Source of the DNA: Ascarosepion bandense
Lineage: Eukaryota; Mollusca; Cephalopoda; Sepiida; Sepiidae
Reading direction: 5' to 3'
DNA: 64,000 nucleotides
NCBI GenBank assembly: GCA_037127315.1
Contig: JBBBDQ010000750.1
Span: forward strand, 2,236,001 to 2,300,000
The translations under genes and the position numbers were made by a program. Below are positions 41,696 through 52,251 of this stretch, piece after piece (the first letter of the stretch is position 1; each line of letters opens with the position of its first letter). Below the pieces are notes generated by a model, which saw nothing but the letters and a program-made list of their open reading frames with translations, ran no database searches and was not told the DNA's origin.

Positions 41696-42554
41696 TCGAT
41701 TTCTGCTATGGTCACATAACCTACCAAATAAACGGAAAGACCCTAGGCAGGTAGTGGTGTGTTGTTATGGCTATATTTCATGATTTGTTTTTCTACCTCC
41801 CATAACATCGCTAGCGTTACATGGGGAAAATTCTTCTTTGTGTGTGGGCTGTAATCAAGACAATTTTTTGTATTTCTCTTAAGCTGCGATTTCCAGGGAT
41901 GTTTGGATGTTTCATTCCTTTTTTATCGTTCCAAGTACTCCTACTATGACTAGTACTATTCTTGTTTTCAATTTCCACATTTTTTATTTCAATTTACAGG
42001 TCTTTATACTTCGATAGTTTCTCAAATTTCTTGGTTGCTATGTTACAGTCCGTTGGACAAGCCATATCAATAAGTAGGCAAGTTTTTTCTTTTCGGTTTT
42101 TGACAATTAAGTCCGGCCGATCTGCTTCAGTTTTCCTGTCTGTGGAGATCGTGCAATCCCATAGAATTGTAACGTCTTTTTATTTCTGTAACCGGTGCTG
42201 GCTGATGTTCAGACTAGTCTTTGTTTGCATATTTTTCAAAGTATTTGGACATTGTCCAGTGCAAATATTGCCCCACTCTATCGTGCCGATTTTTATATTC
42301 ATCATGATATGGTCTATACCTTGCTGGTATTTTTCATAGAACCTGCATTTTGGATCCACACTATTATGTATGATATTTACCCGAAAGTTCCTAGTGAAAA
42401 GACTCTGGTCTTGCACTGCAAGAATAAAACCTTTACTTTCAGCATTTACTCCAGATGCTCGTAACAATCGATGAGTATTAATATCAACATCAGGTTTATT
42501 AGCACGTTTTGAATATTGGCCATGCTGATGTTTTTCTTGCCAACGTTGTTTCAT
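41695..42554 (-). mobile_element. LINE-Z 3' half with zinc-knuckle-like region
   Basis: From right to left on the minus strand: KHQHGQYSKRANKPDVDINT, RLLRASGVNAESKGFILAVQ and DQSLFTRNFRVNIIHNSVDP. Then KCRFYEKYQ, where a second cysteine expected in C-x2-C is replaced, and NICTGQCPNTL. Then the nuclease-like and VIVGALG-type regions with frameshifts, the 3' UTR and an ATT tail. Known relatives have a C-x2-C...H...C pattern here, so the metal site is damaged. The RT part is missing. Its 5' side abuts the A-tail of LINE-J. Confidence 0.78.
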
Positions 42555-44245
42555 CTTTTTTTTTTCTTATCATTTCACCCCAAGGAAGGTAGAACTGCCA
42601 CTGGTGTGCAGGGGATTACATAAGAGGTGAATGATGAGAAAGAGGAACAAGTTACAGGGTAGTCAGAGAATGAATAAGAAAAGGATGAGAATACAGGTGT
42701 GAGGAGGGCTGCATGAGAGTGGGGTGGAAAGGAAGAAGAGCATGATACAAGGGTTGTCATGGAAAAGATGTAAGTCAAGAAGATAAGAGATGGCAATTGG
42801 CTTTGCATTTAAATTCTTGGAGATTGTAGTTTTTACGAAAGCAAGTATACGGAAGGAAATTCCACAGTCGGGAAGTGTGAGCAAAGAAGCTAAGAAGTAC
42901 AAGTTGCGGTTACATTTGATTGGTTTCACTGTAAAAGGGTGGGACCTAGTTGCCAGTCTAGTAGCACCACTAAATTCATGCCGAGTGGACACCACGGAAC
43001 GAAGCTCATCGGAGCAGAAGTCATGAAATTATTTGTAGAAGACACAGAGGGAAGCCACATTACGCCCGTGAGAAAGTGATCGGAGTTGATCAATTACATT
43101 ACAGATTCTTCATTGGATTTTGTTAAGAAGCCTGAGATGAATAGCATATTCACTCAACCAGATATGACAGCATTATTCAATGCACGGGTGGGTGGTAGAT
43201 TTATATATGTCCAAGATGGATTTAGGCGAGCAAATCTTCCTGGTCCTACAAAGGGAACCAACCTTCCGAGCAGCAGATTTAGCTAGGGATTCAATGTAGT
43301 CATTCCATTTGAGGTCGACTGATAGATTTAGGCCTAGGAGGAGCAGTGTTTTACTTTCAGGGAGACTAACCTGATCCATTCTGATGGGTGGGAGTAGAAG
43401 CAGTTGTCTATGGTAATTAAAGGATAGCAGCTTCGTTTTGGAAGCATTTAAATTTACGAGCCATTTCTTACCCCAGTCCACCACAGACTGGAAGTCCTTT
43501 TCAAGATCAGCAGCTAAGTTTGCTTTGTCAGCCTCGGCAGATTTCTTATCGAGGCAGGAGTAAATTGTTATATCGTTAGCATAAACGCCTAATTTGGATA
43601 TGATTACATCAGGAATATCGTTGATGAAGATCAGAAAAGGCGTTAGGGATACCCGCGTTCGTATGATAGTATCTAGAAGCATGCCCATTCAATACTACCT
43701 TCATTATGGGATTTGAAATGAAAGACTGATTAGGTTAAACAATCTTCCAGTTGTACCATAGACATGTAGCTTGCGTAGAAGGCCAGCATGCCAAACTATC
43801 AAATGATTTGGAGATATCTAGTACAATAGCTCGTGCTTCGACGTTCTTATCTAGAGCCTGGTATATATACTCTGTGATGGTTGTTAAGATATCAGCAGTA
43901 GACCTGGTGAAGCGGAAATCATACTGTCTATCGGAGCAGAGGCCGTGTGCTGTGAGATGTTGAGCCATTTTAGCATTACTAATAGCCTCGAGCACTCTGC
44001 CAAAGATCGGTAGGAGGCTGATAGGGAAATAATTAGAAGGGTCTGAGGGGTCTCCAGCGTTCTTAAATACAGGAACCACAGAAAAGGACTTTCAGCGAGC
44101 AGGGAATCAAGAAGTAAAAAAGTAGTAGTTGTAGAGTTTGGAGAGGACAGAGGAAAATTCAGGGGTTCATTTCTTCAGGACAATGATTGGGATTCCGTCA
44201 CCTCCGATCGCCTTATGGGGGTCAAGCTTTGAAATTTAAAGAAAA
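42555..44245 (-). pseudogene. LINE-J reverse transcriptase pseudogene with 3' end
   Basis: Minus strand, 5' to 3': KAIGGDGIPIIVLKK (block before motif A) near 44210; SNYFPISLLPIFGRVLEAIS; then DISKSFDSLA, the motif-A region. After a gap comes FLIFINDIPDVI and VYANDITIYS, the motif-C region. Then LEKDFQSVVDWGKKWLVNLN and LGLNLSVDLKWNDYI, and the C-terminus ATRLATRSHPFTVKPIKCNR near 42930. The YADD catalytic motif reads YAND (43572-43583), one aspartate lost. The motif-B QG region and part of the thumb are deleted. The 3' UTR and T-run (A-tail) are at 42555-42640. The endonuclease is absent. Confidence 0.85.
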
Positions 44246-44255
44246 TTAGGGAGTG

Positions 44256-44258
<3 letters not shown>

Positions 44259-44304
<46 letters not shown>

Positions 44305-44428
44305 TCACTTTCCTCCAGATCGATAACAGTAAAAACTCACCTTCCTAACAAATCGACCATGGTGAAGTTCGAACACGGATTTCACGGTCAGAAAGCGAAC
44401 TTTCTAACCACTCGGCCACGAAATTTAT
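44259..44428 (-). mobile_element. tRNA-headed SINE with (AT)n tail
   Basis: Minus strand: 'gtggccgagtggttagaaag' at 44401-44420 is a canonical A-box region. 'gtgttcgaacttcac' at 44362-44376 is a good B box, with Ser/Leu-type tRNA spacing. A short body follows ('ggtgagtttttactgttatc', 'ggaggaaagtgagt') and ends in (AT)n at 44259-44304. The head would transcribe if isolated. No acceptor-stem pairing or CCA is seen, so it is not called a tRNA gene. Same architecture as SINE-B but a different tRNA and body. Confidence 0.72.
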
Positions 44429-44465
44429 ACTTATATCTGTATATATGCTACATCTAAATCTGTAC

Positions 44466-44732
44466 ATACTCATCATCATCATCATTTATCCATCACACCC
44501 AGATGGTGCATAGGGCAGCAACTTTTTGTTGCTGTTTCTGTAACAAACTGTTTTTTACGGGGCAGGGTTGTTAGCCCTGCCCCCAACCCCCAAACCTGGA
44601 GACCAGTGGACCATTCTTGGTCCTTATTACGTTTACAGAACCTGGTATTCCCGAATGATCACCCATTTAAGTACTGACCAAGCTCGATGTTGCTTAACTT
44701 CGGTGATCGGACGGGACCCCATGTATTCAACA

Positions 44733-44735
<3 letters not shown>
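44466..44735 (-). mobile_element. 5S rRNA-headed SINE
   Basis: Minus strand: a 105-nt 5S-derived head (44735-44631) runs into a body with 'gaccaagaatggtccactgg', 'tttgggggttgggggcaggg', 'ttgctgccctatgcaccatc' and 'tgggtgtgatgg', and ends in a (TGA)n tail at 44468-44483. Pol III head, body and short repeat tail is the SINE3-type plan known from fishes and some mammals. There is no tRNA part in this element. Confidence 0.72.
44631..44735 (-). pseudogene. 5S rRNA-derived head of the 5S-SINE
   Basis: Minus strand: 'gtgttgaatacat', 'cgtccgatcaccgaagttaa', 'gcaacatcgagcttggtcag', 'tacttaaatgggtgatcatt' and 'cgggaataccagg', closing with 'tctgtaaac'. It covers all but the first 15 nt of 5S rRNA, with about 15-20 differences from typical animal 5S. 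The A box and C box of the internal promoter are recognisable. It lacks the 5' strand of the terminal helix, so it is not a functional rRNA gene. Confidence 0.85.

Positions 44736-44737
<2 letters not shown>

Positions 44738-44780
<43 letters not shown>
44738..44780. repeat. (AT)n microsatellite
   Basis: An AT run between the 5S-SINE head and HEL copy D. Confidence 0.93.
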
Positions 44781-44809
44781 GTATCTATACGTATCTACCT
44801 ATATATGTA

Positions 44810-45193
44810 CTAGCAGTATAGCCCGGCGTTGCTCGGGTGTAATGAAAACTTTAAAACTAATCAATCGTCCTGGAGCTCAGACGTTTTGGACGTTGGCACG
44901 AAAGACTAAAAAGCAATAGTTGTTTCCAGTTAAAGCGAAACTGTAGACTGAAAGAAAAATGAATGGATGTAAGTCAAATTTTGATTTCCTGGTATCAATA
45001 TCAAATAAGTTTTTCGTCGTAAACTGAATTTTGAAGGCTAAATATGTCCTATGAGTAAATGGTGTCATGGTTGAGACTAAGAACTATAATTATACCTACT
45101 TAGAGCCAAACCCGAAACAAAAACTAAAATAAAAGGGCTGAAAAAAATACAGACATACAGGCAGTTAAACAGACGCACACACAAACATCTTGC

Positions 45194-45229
<36 letters not shown>

Positions 45230-45546
45230 CGATTTTCTGCACTATTGTAAGAACTGCAACCTTGAAATTTCTGAATATTGTTTCTTATGTCTTGTCTATG
45301 AGTGTATGAAATTTGATTAAAATCGGACCACTCCTTCTATAACCCGATTTTTTCGATTATCGATTTTCGATATTTATTGGCGGTACCTCGACACACAACC
45401 TAGCCAAGAACACTTGCAGACGCTTATAGTAGAACTGTGTAAATTTTCAAGAAAATCGGTTCATCCGTTTCAGAGTCTATAGTTAACGGACACACACATA
45501 CACAGACATACACACACAGAGACAAAGTTCCATTTATAAATAAGTT

Positions 45547-45550
<4 letters not shown>
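44810..45550 (-). mobile_element. Helitron-like element HEL, copy D
   Basis: Minus strand, full length. CTAG at 44810-44813, stem 'gcccggcgttgctcggg' beside it, AT patch at 45198-45228, the block 'tcggttcatccgtttcagag' near 45460 and the start 'tctaaacttatttataaatg' at 45550. Collinear with copies A and B. A (TAGA)n array (45549-45600) begins precisely at the 5' end. Confidence 0.75.

Positions 45551-45600
<50 letters not shown>
45549..45600. repeat. (TAGA)n microsatellite
   Basis: About 13 units abutting the 5' end of HEL copy D. Confidence 0.93.
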
Positions 45601-45709
45601 CGTATTTCACCATTGAAATGTCAGCGACTAAACAGGCTACCCACTCCATGTTCTTAAGATTTAGGCGGCACATCGAAGAAAAAGATTGGGTTACTAAGAA
45701 ACCAAACTT

Positions 45710-46010
45710 CTTCTGTCTGCCTTGTTCTTTCAGCACGTAGGCGATCATGGCTTTCCACGTCTCCTTATCCCTGGTAGCTCTTAGTACACTTTCTTCTGTT
45801 ACCCCACCCAAACCCCGCTCTGCCACCCACCTGCTCAAGCTCTTCAAATATGTCATCCGCTGCTTTCCCCTGTCTCTTTTTCCCTCTATCTGAATAGTTA
45901 GTATCAGATTCTCCAAGCCTTCTTTCTTCATCACATGTCCCAAGAACTTCAGCTGTCTCTTTCTGATGTTCAGTATTAATTTCATTTTTGTTTCTATAAT
46001 AGAATCAAAA
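45710..46010 (-). mobile_element. LINE-R C-terminal fragment
   Basis: Minus-strand frame: KMKLILNIRKRQLKFLGHVM, KKEGLENLILTIQIEGKRDR, GKQRMTYLKSLSRWVAERGL and ATRDKETWKAMIAYVLKEQG. The stop codon is replaced (Gly-Arg-Gln-Lys follows), so the frame reads on into unrelated sequence and HEL. No RT or endonuclease. Confidence 0.82.
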
Positions 46011-46329
46011 ACTAAGACTAACAAAGGGTGGCAGAACTCTCAAAGAGTCAACGTCCAAGCGATGTCTAAATAAATCACCTTAGAGAAGGCAACGGGTATC
46101 CACTCCACAATTAATCAGAAGAAGAATCATGGCAATAAACAATCAAATTATGAAAACTAACGGCGTGAGAGAGTTAAGTCTAAGAGAAGTGACTCCTCGC
46201 CCGATGCGACAGGTGTCACCTGACCGTCATCATAGCAACTGTTTGCATAAACGTCGTAAAGGGGATAAAATCCCTCGGAAGTGATCTCTCGCCCGGAAAG
46301 GAGCGACATGAGCGACAGTTATCACCGAA

Positions 46330-47040
46330 CCGTTATCCAGTGGCTATTCACATCAAACGAAAAATAAATCTCAGGACATCAGAACGCTAAACAACTGTAA
46401 CCAGCTGGAAAATGTAAAACAAGAGATGAGTTTGTTAAACGTCAACATTTAGGTGTATGTGAAACTAAGTGGCCAAACAACGGAGATTTTGTCAGGGACA
46501 ACCACATGATTATATATGCAGACGGAGAGAAAAAAACGAAAAAGGAGTTAGATTGATCCTGGATCAAGGCATGAAGAATTGCATTCTGGAATACTGCCAG
46601 TTATCTTAAATAACTCTTGTAACTAAACTGAAAGTAAAACCCTTCAAAATATCTATTTATAAACGTGTATGCAGTGACAACAGTACAGAAGAATTAATTA
46701 GAATTATCTTGAGAGACCTGAATGCAAAAGTAGACAAGGAAAGCGAAGAGGAAAGAACAGGCAAGTTCGGAAAAGTAGGTCTAATGAAGCACAGCGAATG
46801 ACTAGGTAAAAGTCAACATCGAGTTCCAAGAACATACAAGACGATTATGGACAGGGAAAAGCTCAGAAGAAGAAACTGAAAACCAAATCGTTTACATATT
46901 TATTCCAGAATGTAGTTATTTACTGAAAAACCTATCCAAGTGCCGACTGCGGAAGCAATCACCTCCCTGTTATATGTAAATTAATAATAATCGAACAATG
47001 AAGAAGCGTAATTGCAAATTGAAATACAGAAGAGTTCTGA
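46330..47040 (+). pseudogene. LINE-R APE-type endonuclease pseudogene
   Basis: Plus-strand blocks in order: RTLNNCNQLENVKQEMS, then NILGVCETKWPNNGDFV, which holds the catalytic glutamate; NHMIIYADGEKK; LILDQGMKNCILEY; RDLNAKVDKESEEERTGKFG, where the usual GDLNA is RDLNA; NQIVYIFI instead of NQIDYI; and ADCGSNHLPVIC instead of SDH. Two active-site aspartates are thus substituted and stops are present, so it is inactive. 46080-46330, with 'ctcgcccg' repeated twice, may be its 5' UTR. Confidence 0.78.
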
Positions 47041-47640
47041 ACTACTAGAACCTGAAGGAAAATGTAGGTAGTGGTGTGTCATTATAGCTTCTTTTCATTA
47101 TTTGTTTTTCTAACTCCTATAACATCACTAGCGTTGCATGAACAAAGTTCTTCTTAGTGTGTGGGATGTACTTATCAAGACAATCTTTTGCACTTTTCTT
47201 TTGAGATTTTTCAATGTGTTGTTGTGTTCCTTTTTTATCATTCCAAGCGTACCTGCTAGAACTGTTACTATTTTTGTCTTCAATTTCCAAATTTTTTAAT
47301 TTCAATTTCCAGGTCTTAATACTTCGATAGTTGTTTTTCATATTCCTTGATTGCTATGTTACAGTCCACTAAGAAAAGCTATATCAATTAGTCGGTAAGT
47401 TTTTTCTTTTTGGTTTTTTGACAATTATGCCCGGACTATTTGCTCTAATCTTCCTGTCTGTAAAGATGGTGTAATCCCATAGAATTATGATGTCTTCTAT
47501 TTGTGTATCTGGTGCTGCGTGATATTCTTACCATTGTTTGCATACATCTTTTCCAAAGTACTTACACATTGTCCAGTGTAAATATTGTCCCACTCTATCG
47601 TGACAATTTACTGTATTCATTTGACGCAAGTACATAACAT
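47040..47640 (-). mobile_element. LINE-Z C-terminal fragment
   Basis: Minus-strand blocks correspond to LINE-Z from the zinc-knuckle side ('cattgtccagtgtaaatatt' landmark, plus strand 47570-47590) to the VIVGALG and terminal LRR/K-TLS region near 47150. Frameshifts and stops throughout. The 3' UTR lies at 47040-47110. Confidence 0.72.
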
Positions 47641-47916
47641 TCTGAGATTGTTATTATCATTATTACTATGTCATTTTTCATCATAATTTTATTTCTGCTA
47701 TGGTCGCACTACCTACCAAGTTTGCAGGAAGACCTAAGGCAGGTCGTGGTGTGTTGTTATGGCTCCATTTCATGTTTTTTTTTCCTATCTCCCTAACAAC
47801 CCTAGCGTTACATAGACAAAGTTTTCCTTAGTGCGTGGGCTGTATTTAACAAGATAATTTTTTGTATATCTCTTAAGCTGGGGATTCCAGGGATTTCTTC
47901 AATGTGTTGTTTTGTT

Positions 47917-47925
<9 letters not shown>
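47640..47925 (-). mobile_element. LINE-Z 3' terminal fragment
   Basis: 'tttatttctgctatggtcgc', 'gcaggtcgtggtgtgttgtt' and 'ctagcgttacatagacaaag' are the LINE-Z 3' UTR and stop region on the plus strand. An ATT-rich tail lies to the left (47650-47670) and an (ATT)n run (47929-47958) to the right. Confidence 0.75.

Positions 47926-47928
<3 letters not shown>

Positions 47929-47958
<30 letters not shown>
47929..47958. repeat. (ATT)n microsatellite
   Basis: Ten or so ATT units. Confidence 0.92.
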
Positions 47959-47960
<2 letters not shown>

Positions 47961-48585
47961 GCAGTCGCAGTGCATTCAGCATTTTTTTATTATACTTGTT
48001 ACTGCTATGTTAACATTATGACCTGAATGACATCTGATCAAAATAATTTATGTTATCATAAATTTTGCACAGAATCACCGACGGGAACCCATTCTTAGAA
48101 AAAGACAAAATAACATGAAATTTTCACGATTTTTTTATTTATTTTTAAAAGTTGTCTACTATTTAACGCTGTTGACTTTTGGATTCGGATTTTGTGATCT
48201 AACAATTTCGAATGAAGAGGATATTGAAATAAAGAATTAAAAGCCGTAAAAATGATGGTCCTATCTTTTTTTAATGTCAAGGTTTCGAACTTTACTTCTA
48301 TCAGCAAAATAAAAAAATATAATGAAACACATGGTAATTTGTGTTTTGGTCACCTTGAGAAAGACACCATATGCTTAACGACGTTTTGATAGTCCCCCAA
48401 GCTTACAAATACTTAAGTGTGTCCCTAGGAGTAAAAGGCACAATTTTTTTTAAAAATCGTTATTTTTTCATGTATTCTTTACTCCAAAGAGAAAGAAAAC
48501 ATTTCGGTCAATTCCTCAGGTATTTTATTTTCCAGTTGATTTTAAATAGAAATTTACAGCATGACTGAAACTGAGGTTTTTTTGT
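47959..48585. other. No assignable feature
   Basis: AT-rich sequence; short frames at 48095-48307 and 48371-48568 show no motif. Confidence 0.4.
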
Positions 48586-48640
48586 TTGTTTGTTTGTTTG
48601 TTTTTATATTTTTATTTATTTATTTATTTATTTATTGTAA
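48586..48640. repeat. (TTTG)n(ATTT)n microsatellite
   Basis: Five TTTG units followed by about six ATTT units. Confidence 0.9.
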
Positions 48641-48937
48641 AGGGGGTGTTACTAATGTTCAGCCAGTACAAATACAAATAAGTATTACTTTTTTCCACGT
48701 GACGAGACGATAAATTTGGCAGTATAAACGATTCTTGAACGTTATCAAATGATAATATCAAAAATAGAATTAAAAACTGATATGTATAATGGGAAATAAT
48801 ATGACCAAACTGATAGAGAGGTGACAGGGGTTTTCTTTGGCTCTAATCTTTAGTTTATACATGGGGCATAATGAGGAAGTTTGGTTAGATAAGTATAATG
48901 TACCATTGTCTATACTTTATCATACATATGTTCAGGG

Positions 48938-49985
48938 TGCGATGGATAAATTGTTGTCTAAATTTCACAAAAATGAAAATGATACTGACATCTCATTTTA
49001 GCAGATTTATTTATTATAAAAATTACACAGAAATATCTTGACGTACAAGAGAGTAAATTTATTCAATAAAATCACCATTGGCTTAAACCACGGCCTTCAG
49101 ACGATTTTGGAATTTTCTGCAATTCTTCTGGACAGACTCTTTATCAAAGTTAATGATTGCTGACATAATTCTTGCTTTCAGTTCATCTTTGGTGTTGCAA
49201 GAAGTTTTTTTTTTCGGGGGGTGGTTTCTCACTCAACTGCGCCTCACACATAATAATCAAGAGGGTTGCAGTCTGGGAAGTTAGGGGGCCAGATGTAAGG
49301 GGTAATGTGGTCGCTGAAATTGACAGCCATGTCTGGATTCTCCTGCCTGTGTGGCATCGTGCAGAGTCATGTTGCCAGATACAGGGTCTTCCAGCAGCTA
49401 CCCTCTTGACTCAGAACAGTACTAGCTTCTCAAGGCACTTGATGGAGGCCTCCATGTTGAGTATGGGGTCCCCAGTAACAAATTCGGAAATTTTTATCAG
49501 AACGATCAGAGAAAGTTTTAAGAGCTGACGAACATTCGTAATCACCATAAAATTCATCCAACCTTTTCTGAATCCTGTGCACTGTCTTCAGATGAACACG
49601 CAAACACCCCGAAATATTCGTATTGCAGCTTCCGGTGCGAATGCCAAGCAGTACAGCATGCCGTTTCCAAATTTCTGTCTGAGTACAGTGCATAAGACTG
49701 TCTTAAGGTTAAGAGAGTAGCTTAAGGGGGATAACCGTGGATTCGAGGTCGGAACAGTATCATTACCAACTCTCTCCACTAATTTGCAGACTCTATTTAA
49801 TATATTCTTAATACTTGATATGATGCAAAAATATCACAGTGATAAAAGTGCATTATGGTGCACTTTTTCTCACAGACGTACCCAGCTGACCCTATTGTAC
49901 TGAGCAGTCGACAAAATCAAAACCTAACAAAGCACATGCGCGAAATTAAAAATATAAAAGGGAGTCAATTTAGCCATCGCACCTT
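48938..49985 (-). pseudogene. mariner-type transposon with broken transposase
   Basis: Termini 'ggtgcgatggataaattg' at 48938 and, inverted, 'caatttagccatcgcacc' at 49985 are matching inverted repeats. Minus-strand coding: RKRLDEFYG-type N-terminal region near 49560, GGLHQVP, then a deletion. Next VAAGRPCIWQHDSARCHTGR, holding the second catalytic aspartate (QHDSARCH); WPPNFPDCNPLDYYVWGAVE, holding the third (NPLDYY); and LSRRIAENSKIV. The middle of the DDE domain with the first aspartate is missing, and stops are present. A family length near 1.3 kb versus 1.05 kb here agrees with that loss. Confidence 0.88.
49701..49848. repeat. 148-bp block inside mariner, duplicated at 50362
   Basis: From 'cttaaggttaagagagtagc' to 'atcacagtgataaaa' it is nearly identical to 50362-50507 (differences such as cagtatc/cattatc, gactct/gaccct). 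It sits between the mariner terminal repeat and the transposase start. Either a short mobile element inserted twice, or the second copy is a piece of another mariner. Confidence 0.8.
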
Positions 49986-50361
49986 GTAGCTATTTTATAT
50001 TTTTTTTATTTTAAAGAAGAAAAAATGTATTCTTCTTTATGAATTATGGAAAAATTTCAAGATCAAATGATAAATTTCATGATTGAGTATAAAAAAAAAC
50101 ATTTCTTTGGCATCGTTAACATCCTTAAAAATCGAAGTTAATTTCAAACTAGTAATTTTCAGAAAATAACTAAATAGCTGTCCATTTACTAATTTCACAA
50201 GTTTTATGTATAAAATCGGCATAGTCAAAAACTCTTACAAACCATCTATTAAAATTGTATAAAAAAAAAACATACCCGTTGAAATTCTCTTATTGCGCCG
50301 TTAAATGCTTGAATTCACAGAAGTCGTTAAATACATAAGGGTATTATCTTCTCTTTCTTGT

Positions 50362-50507
50362 TCTTAAGGTTAAGAGAGTAGCTTAAGGGGGATAACCGTG
50401 GATTCGAGGTCGGAACATTATCATTACCAACTCTCTCCACTAATTTGCAGACCCTATTTAATATATTCTTAATACTTGATATGATGCAAAAATATCACAG
50501 TGATAAA
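50362..50507. repeat. Second copy of the 146-148-bp block
   Basis: Same orientation as 49701-49848, outside mariner. Flanks are unrelated to mariner: (tt)cttaagg on the left, 'tcggtaaataatt' on the right. Confidence 0.8.
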
Positions 50508-51106
50508 ATCGGTAAATAATTATGTATAAATATTTATACTGGGTCTCATGTATGCAATTAAAAGTAATCCATAATAATATTTTAATTTATGTTTGGCATT
50601 TAAATTTTTTGAAATTGTTTCTAATTTTTTTTTTTTATTGTCTTTCAATCATTCTGCCTCACCTGCTATCCAACATATGAGGCGCACCGCGCTATTTTGG
50701 AAACACTGCTCAAATTAAATAAATGTTTCTTCAAACAAAAATGCTTAGAAACTGAAGGTTTTTTTTATGTTATTCATGGAAAAACTGCGGATTTTGAAGC
50801 AATTGGTCAATTAAATTAGTTACATAAATAAGAAGTGACTCCGTGATGGTCTGAAAACGATGATGTATTATAGTAAAGACATGTTTCCCCCAGTTAATCG
50901 TTTCCATAGGCTTATATATGTGTGTATGTTTATGCGCACGCGCGCACTTTTGTGTCCATCTATGTTTGGGTCGGTTGCGCATGCGTGTGTGTGTGTTTTT
51001 TTTTTGTTTTTTTTTCCCCTCAAAAAATGCCTTGTCTTGAAAATCTATTTCATCACGATTGATATGTGGCATTGGAGTAGGTTTACATATTTTGCCATAC
51101 ACTAAT
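50508..51106. other. No assignable feature
   Basis: AT-rich sequence, with a 'gcgcacgcgcgcac' stretch near 50934 and T-runs near 51000. Open frames here lack motifs. Confidence 0.4.
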
Positions 51107-51135
51107 CGATATATATATATATAAAAAAAACTCTT

Positions 51136-51170
<35 letters not shown>
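51107..51170. repeat. Interrupted (AT)n microsatellite
   Basis: Two AT runs separated by 'aaaaaaaactcttacaa'. Confidence 0.92.
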
Positions 51171-51172
<2 letters not shown>

Positions 51173-52251
51173 AATACGCATGCCCGTGTCTGTGAAGATA
51201 AGTCGGACGGATCGACAGAGGCAAATTCGACGGATTTTTATGTGAATATCGAGAGGTAGAAAGTCAAATACGAATAATAATTTTTTTATATTTTATTTTA
51301 TTTCTGTGCGTGTTTGTGAATATTGGAATGTATTATTAATAATTTCAGAGACGTAAAAGAAAAGAAAAAAAAAGATTTTTCACAAGACTATCCGGTCAAT
51401 GAACAATCTAACGCTTCAGGATATTGTTAAAAAGCTTTCTTTCAGTTTTCATGCAGATGGTTCATACCAGAAAAATATCGCGCCTTAGATGTCCGTTCTC
51501 AATCATTTAAAAAAAAAAAGAAACTTCGATCTTTATCCACACACTCGCCCTCTCTCGGTGTTTCTCTGTCTTCTTCCATCCTTCGCTCTCCATTTTTTCT
51601 GGCTCTCCTCCCACTCCTACTACCTCTCATTCCTTTCAATGGTAGCCGCAGCTGTTTGCAGCATTCTGAGACATAATGTACCAATGATAGGAACACAAAA
51701 CGAATCCTGTTGGTCAATGTTTGCTCTGCAAACACCTTTAAGAAATAGTTTTCACCTTCTTTCTTTCTTTCTTTGCTATCTTTTCTTTTCTTCTTTTTTT
51801 TTTATCATCCGGTATCAACTTCGTTTAAAACTTGAATGAAGTCTCAAAAACAAAAAGAACAAATGTTATATTAAAGCAAAAGAGAAGAATATCGGTCGGA
51901 TGATCTACTTCATTGGTTAAGAGAAAAAAATAGAAACCAAGGAATCTAATTTCTTTGATTCCAAAGATTTCTAAGTTTTTTTTTCTTTTAATGAAAATAT
52001 TTTATATCCTGTTCTCATGACTGATATTTTCTCGCATTATCGATAAAAGTAGATTTGATAAAAATGTAATTTTACTGATCATATATTGTCAAAAGGATTC
52101 ATAAATCATTATCATTATTAATTAACTCTGTCTTTATAACTTTCTCTTTACAAACTTCATAATTATTAGTCATTTTTTTTATAATCTAATGAAAAATTAG
52201 AAGTAGTTGTTCTATAACATAGTATTACCTTTTAAAAACTATTACTTCTAA
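51171..52251. other. No assignable feature
   Basis: AT-rich with a pyrimidine-rich part at 51540-51620. The 116-codon frame at 51489-51839 is Ser/Phe/Leu-rich without a domain. Confidence 0.4.

Noticed and set aside
44355..44422. Candidate tRNA-Ser or tRNA-Leu gene on the minus strand
   Set aside because: A and B boxes are good, but I could not pair an acceptor stem, and the sequence continues into a body and an AT tail shared in plan with SINE-B. Called a SINE head.
44631..44735. Functional 5S rRNA gene
   Set aside because: The first 15 nt are missing, many substitutions exist, and no T-run terminator follows the 3' end.
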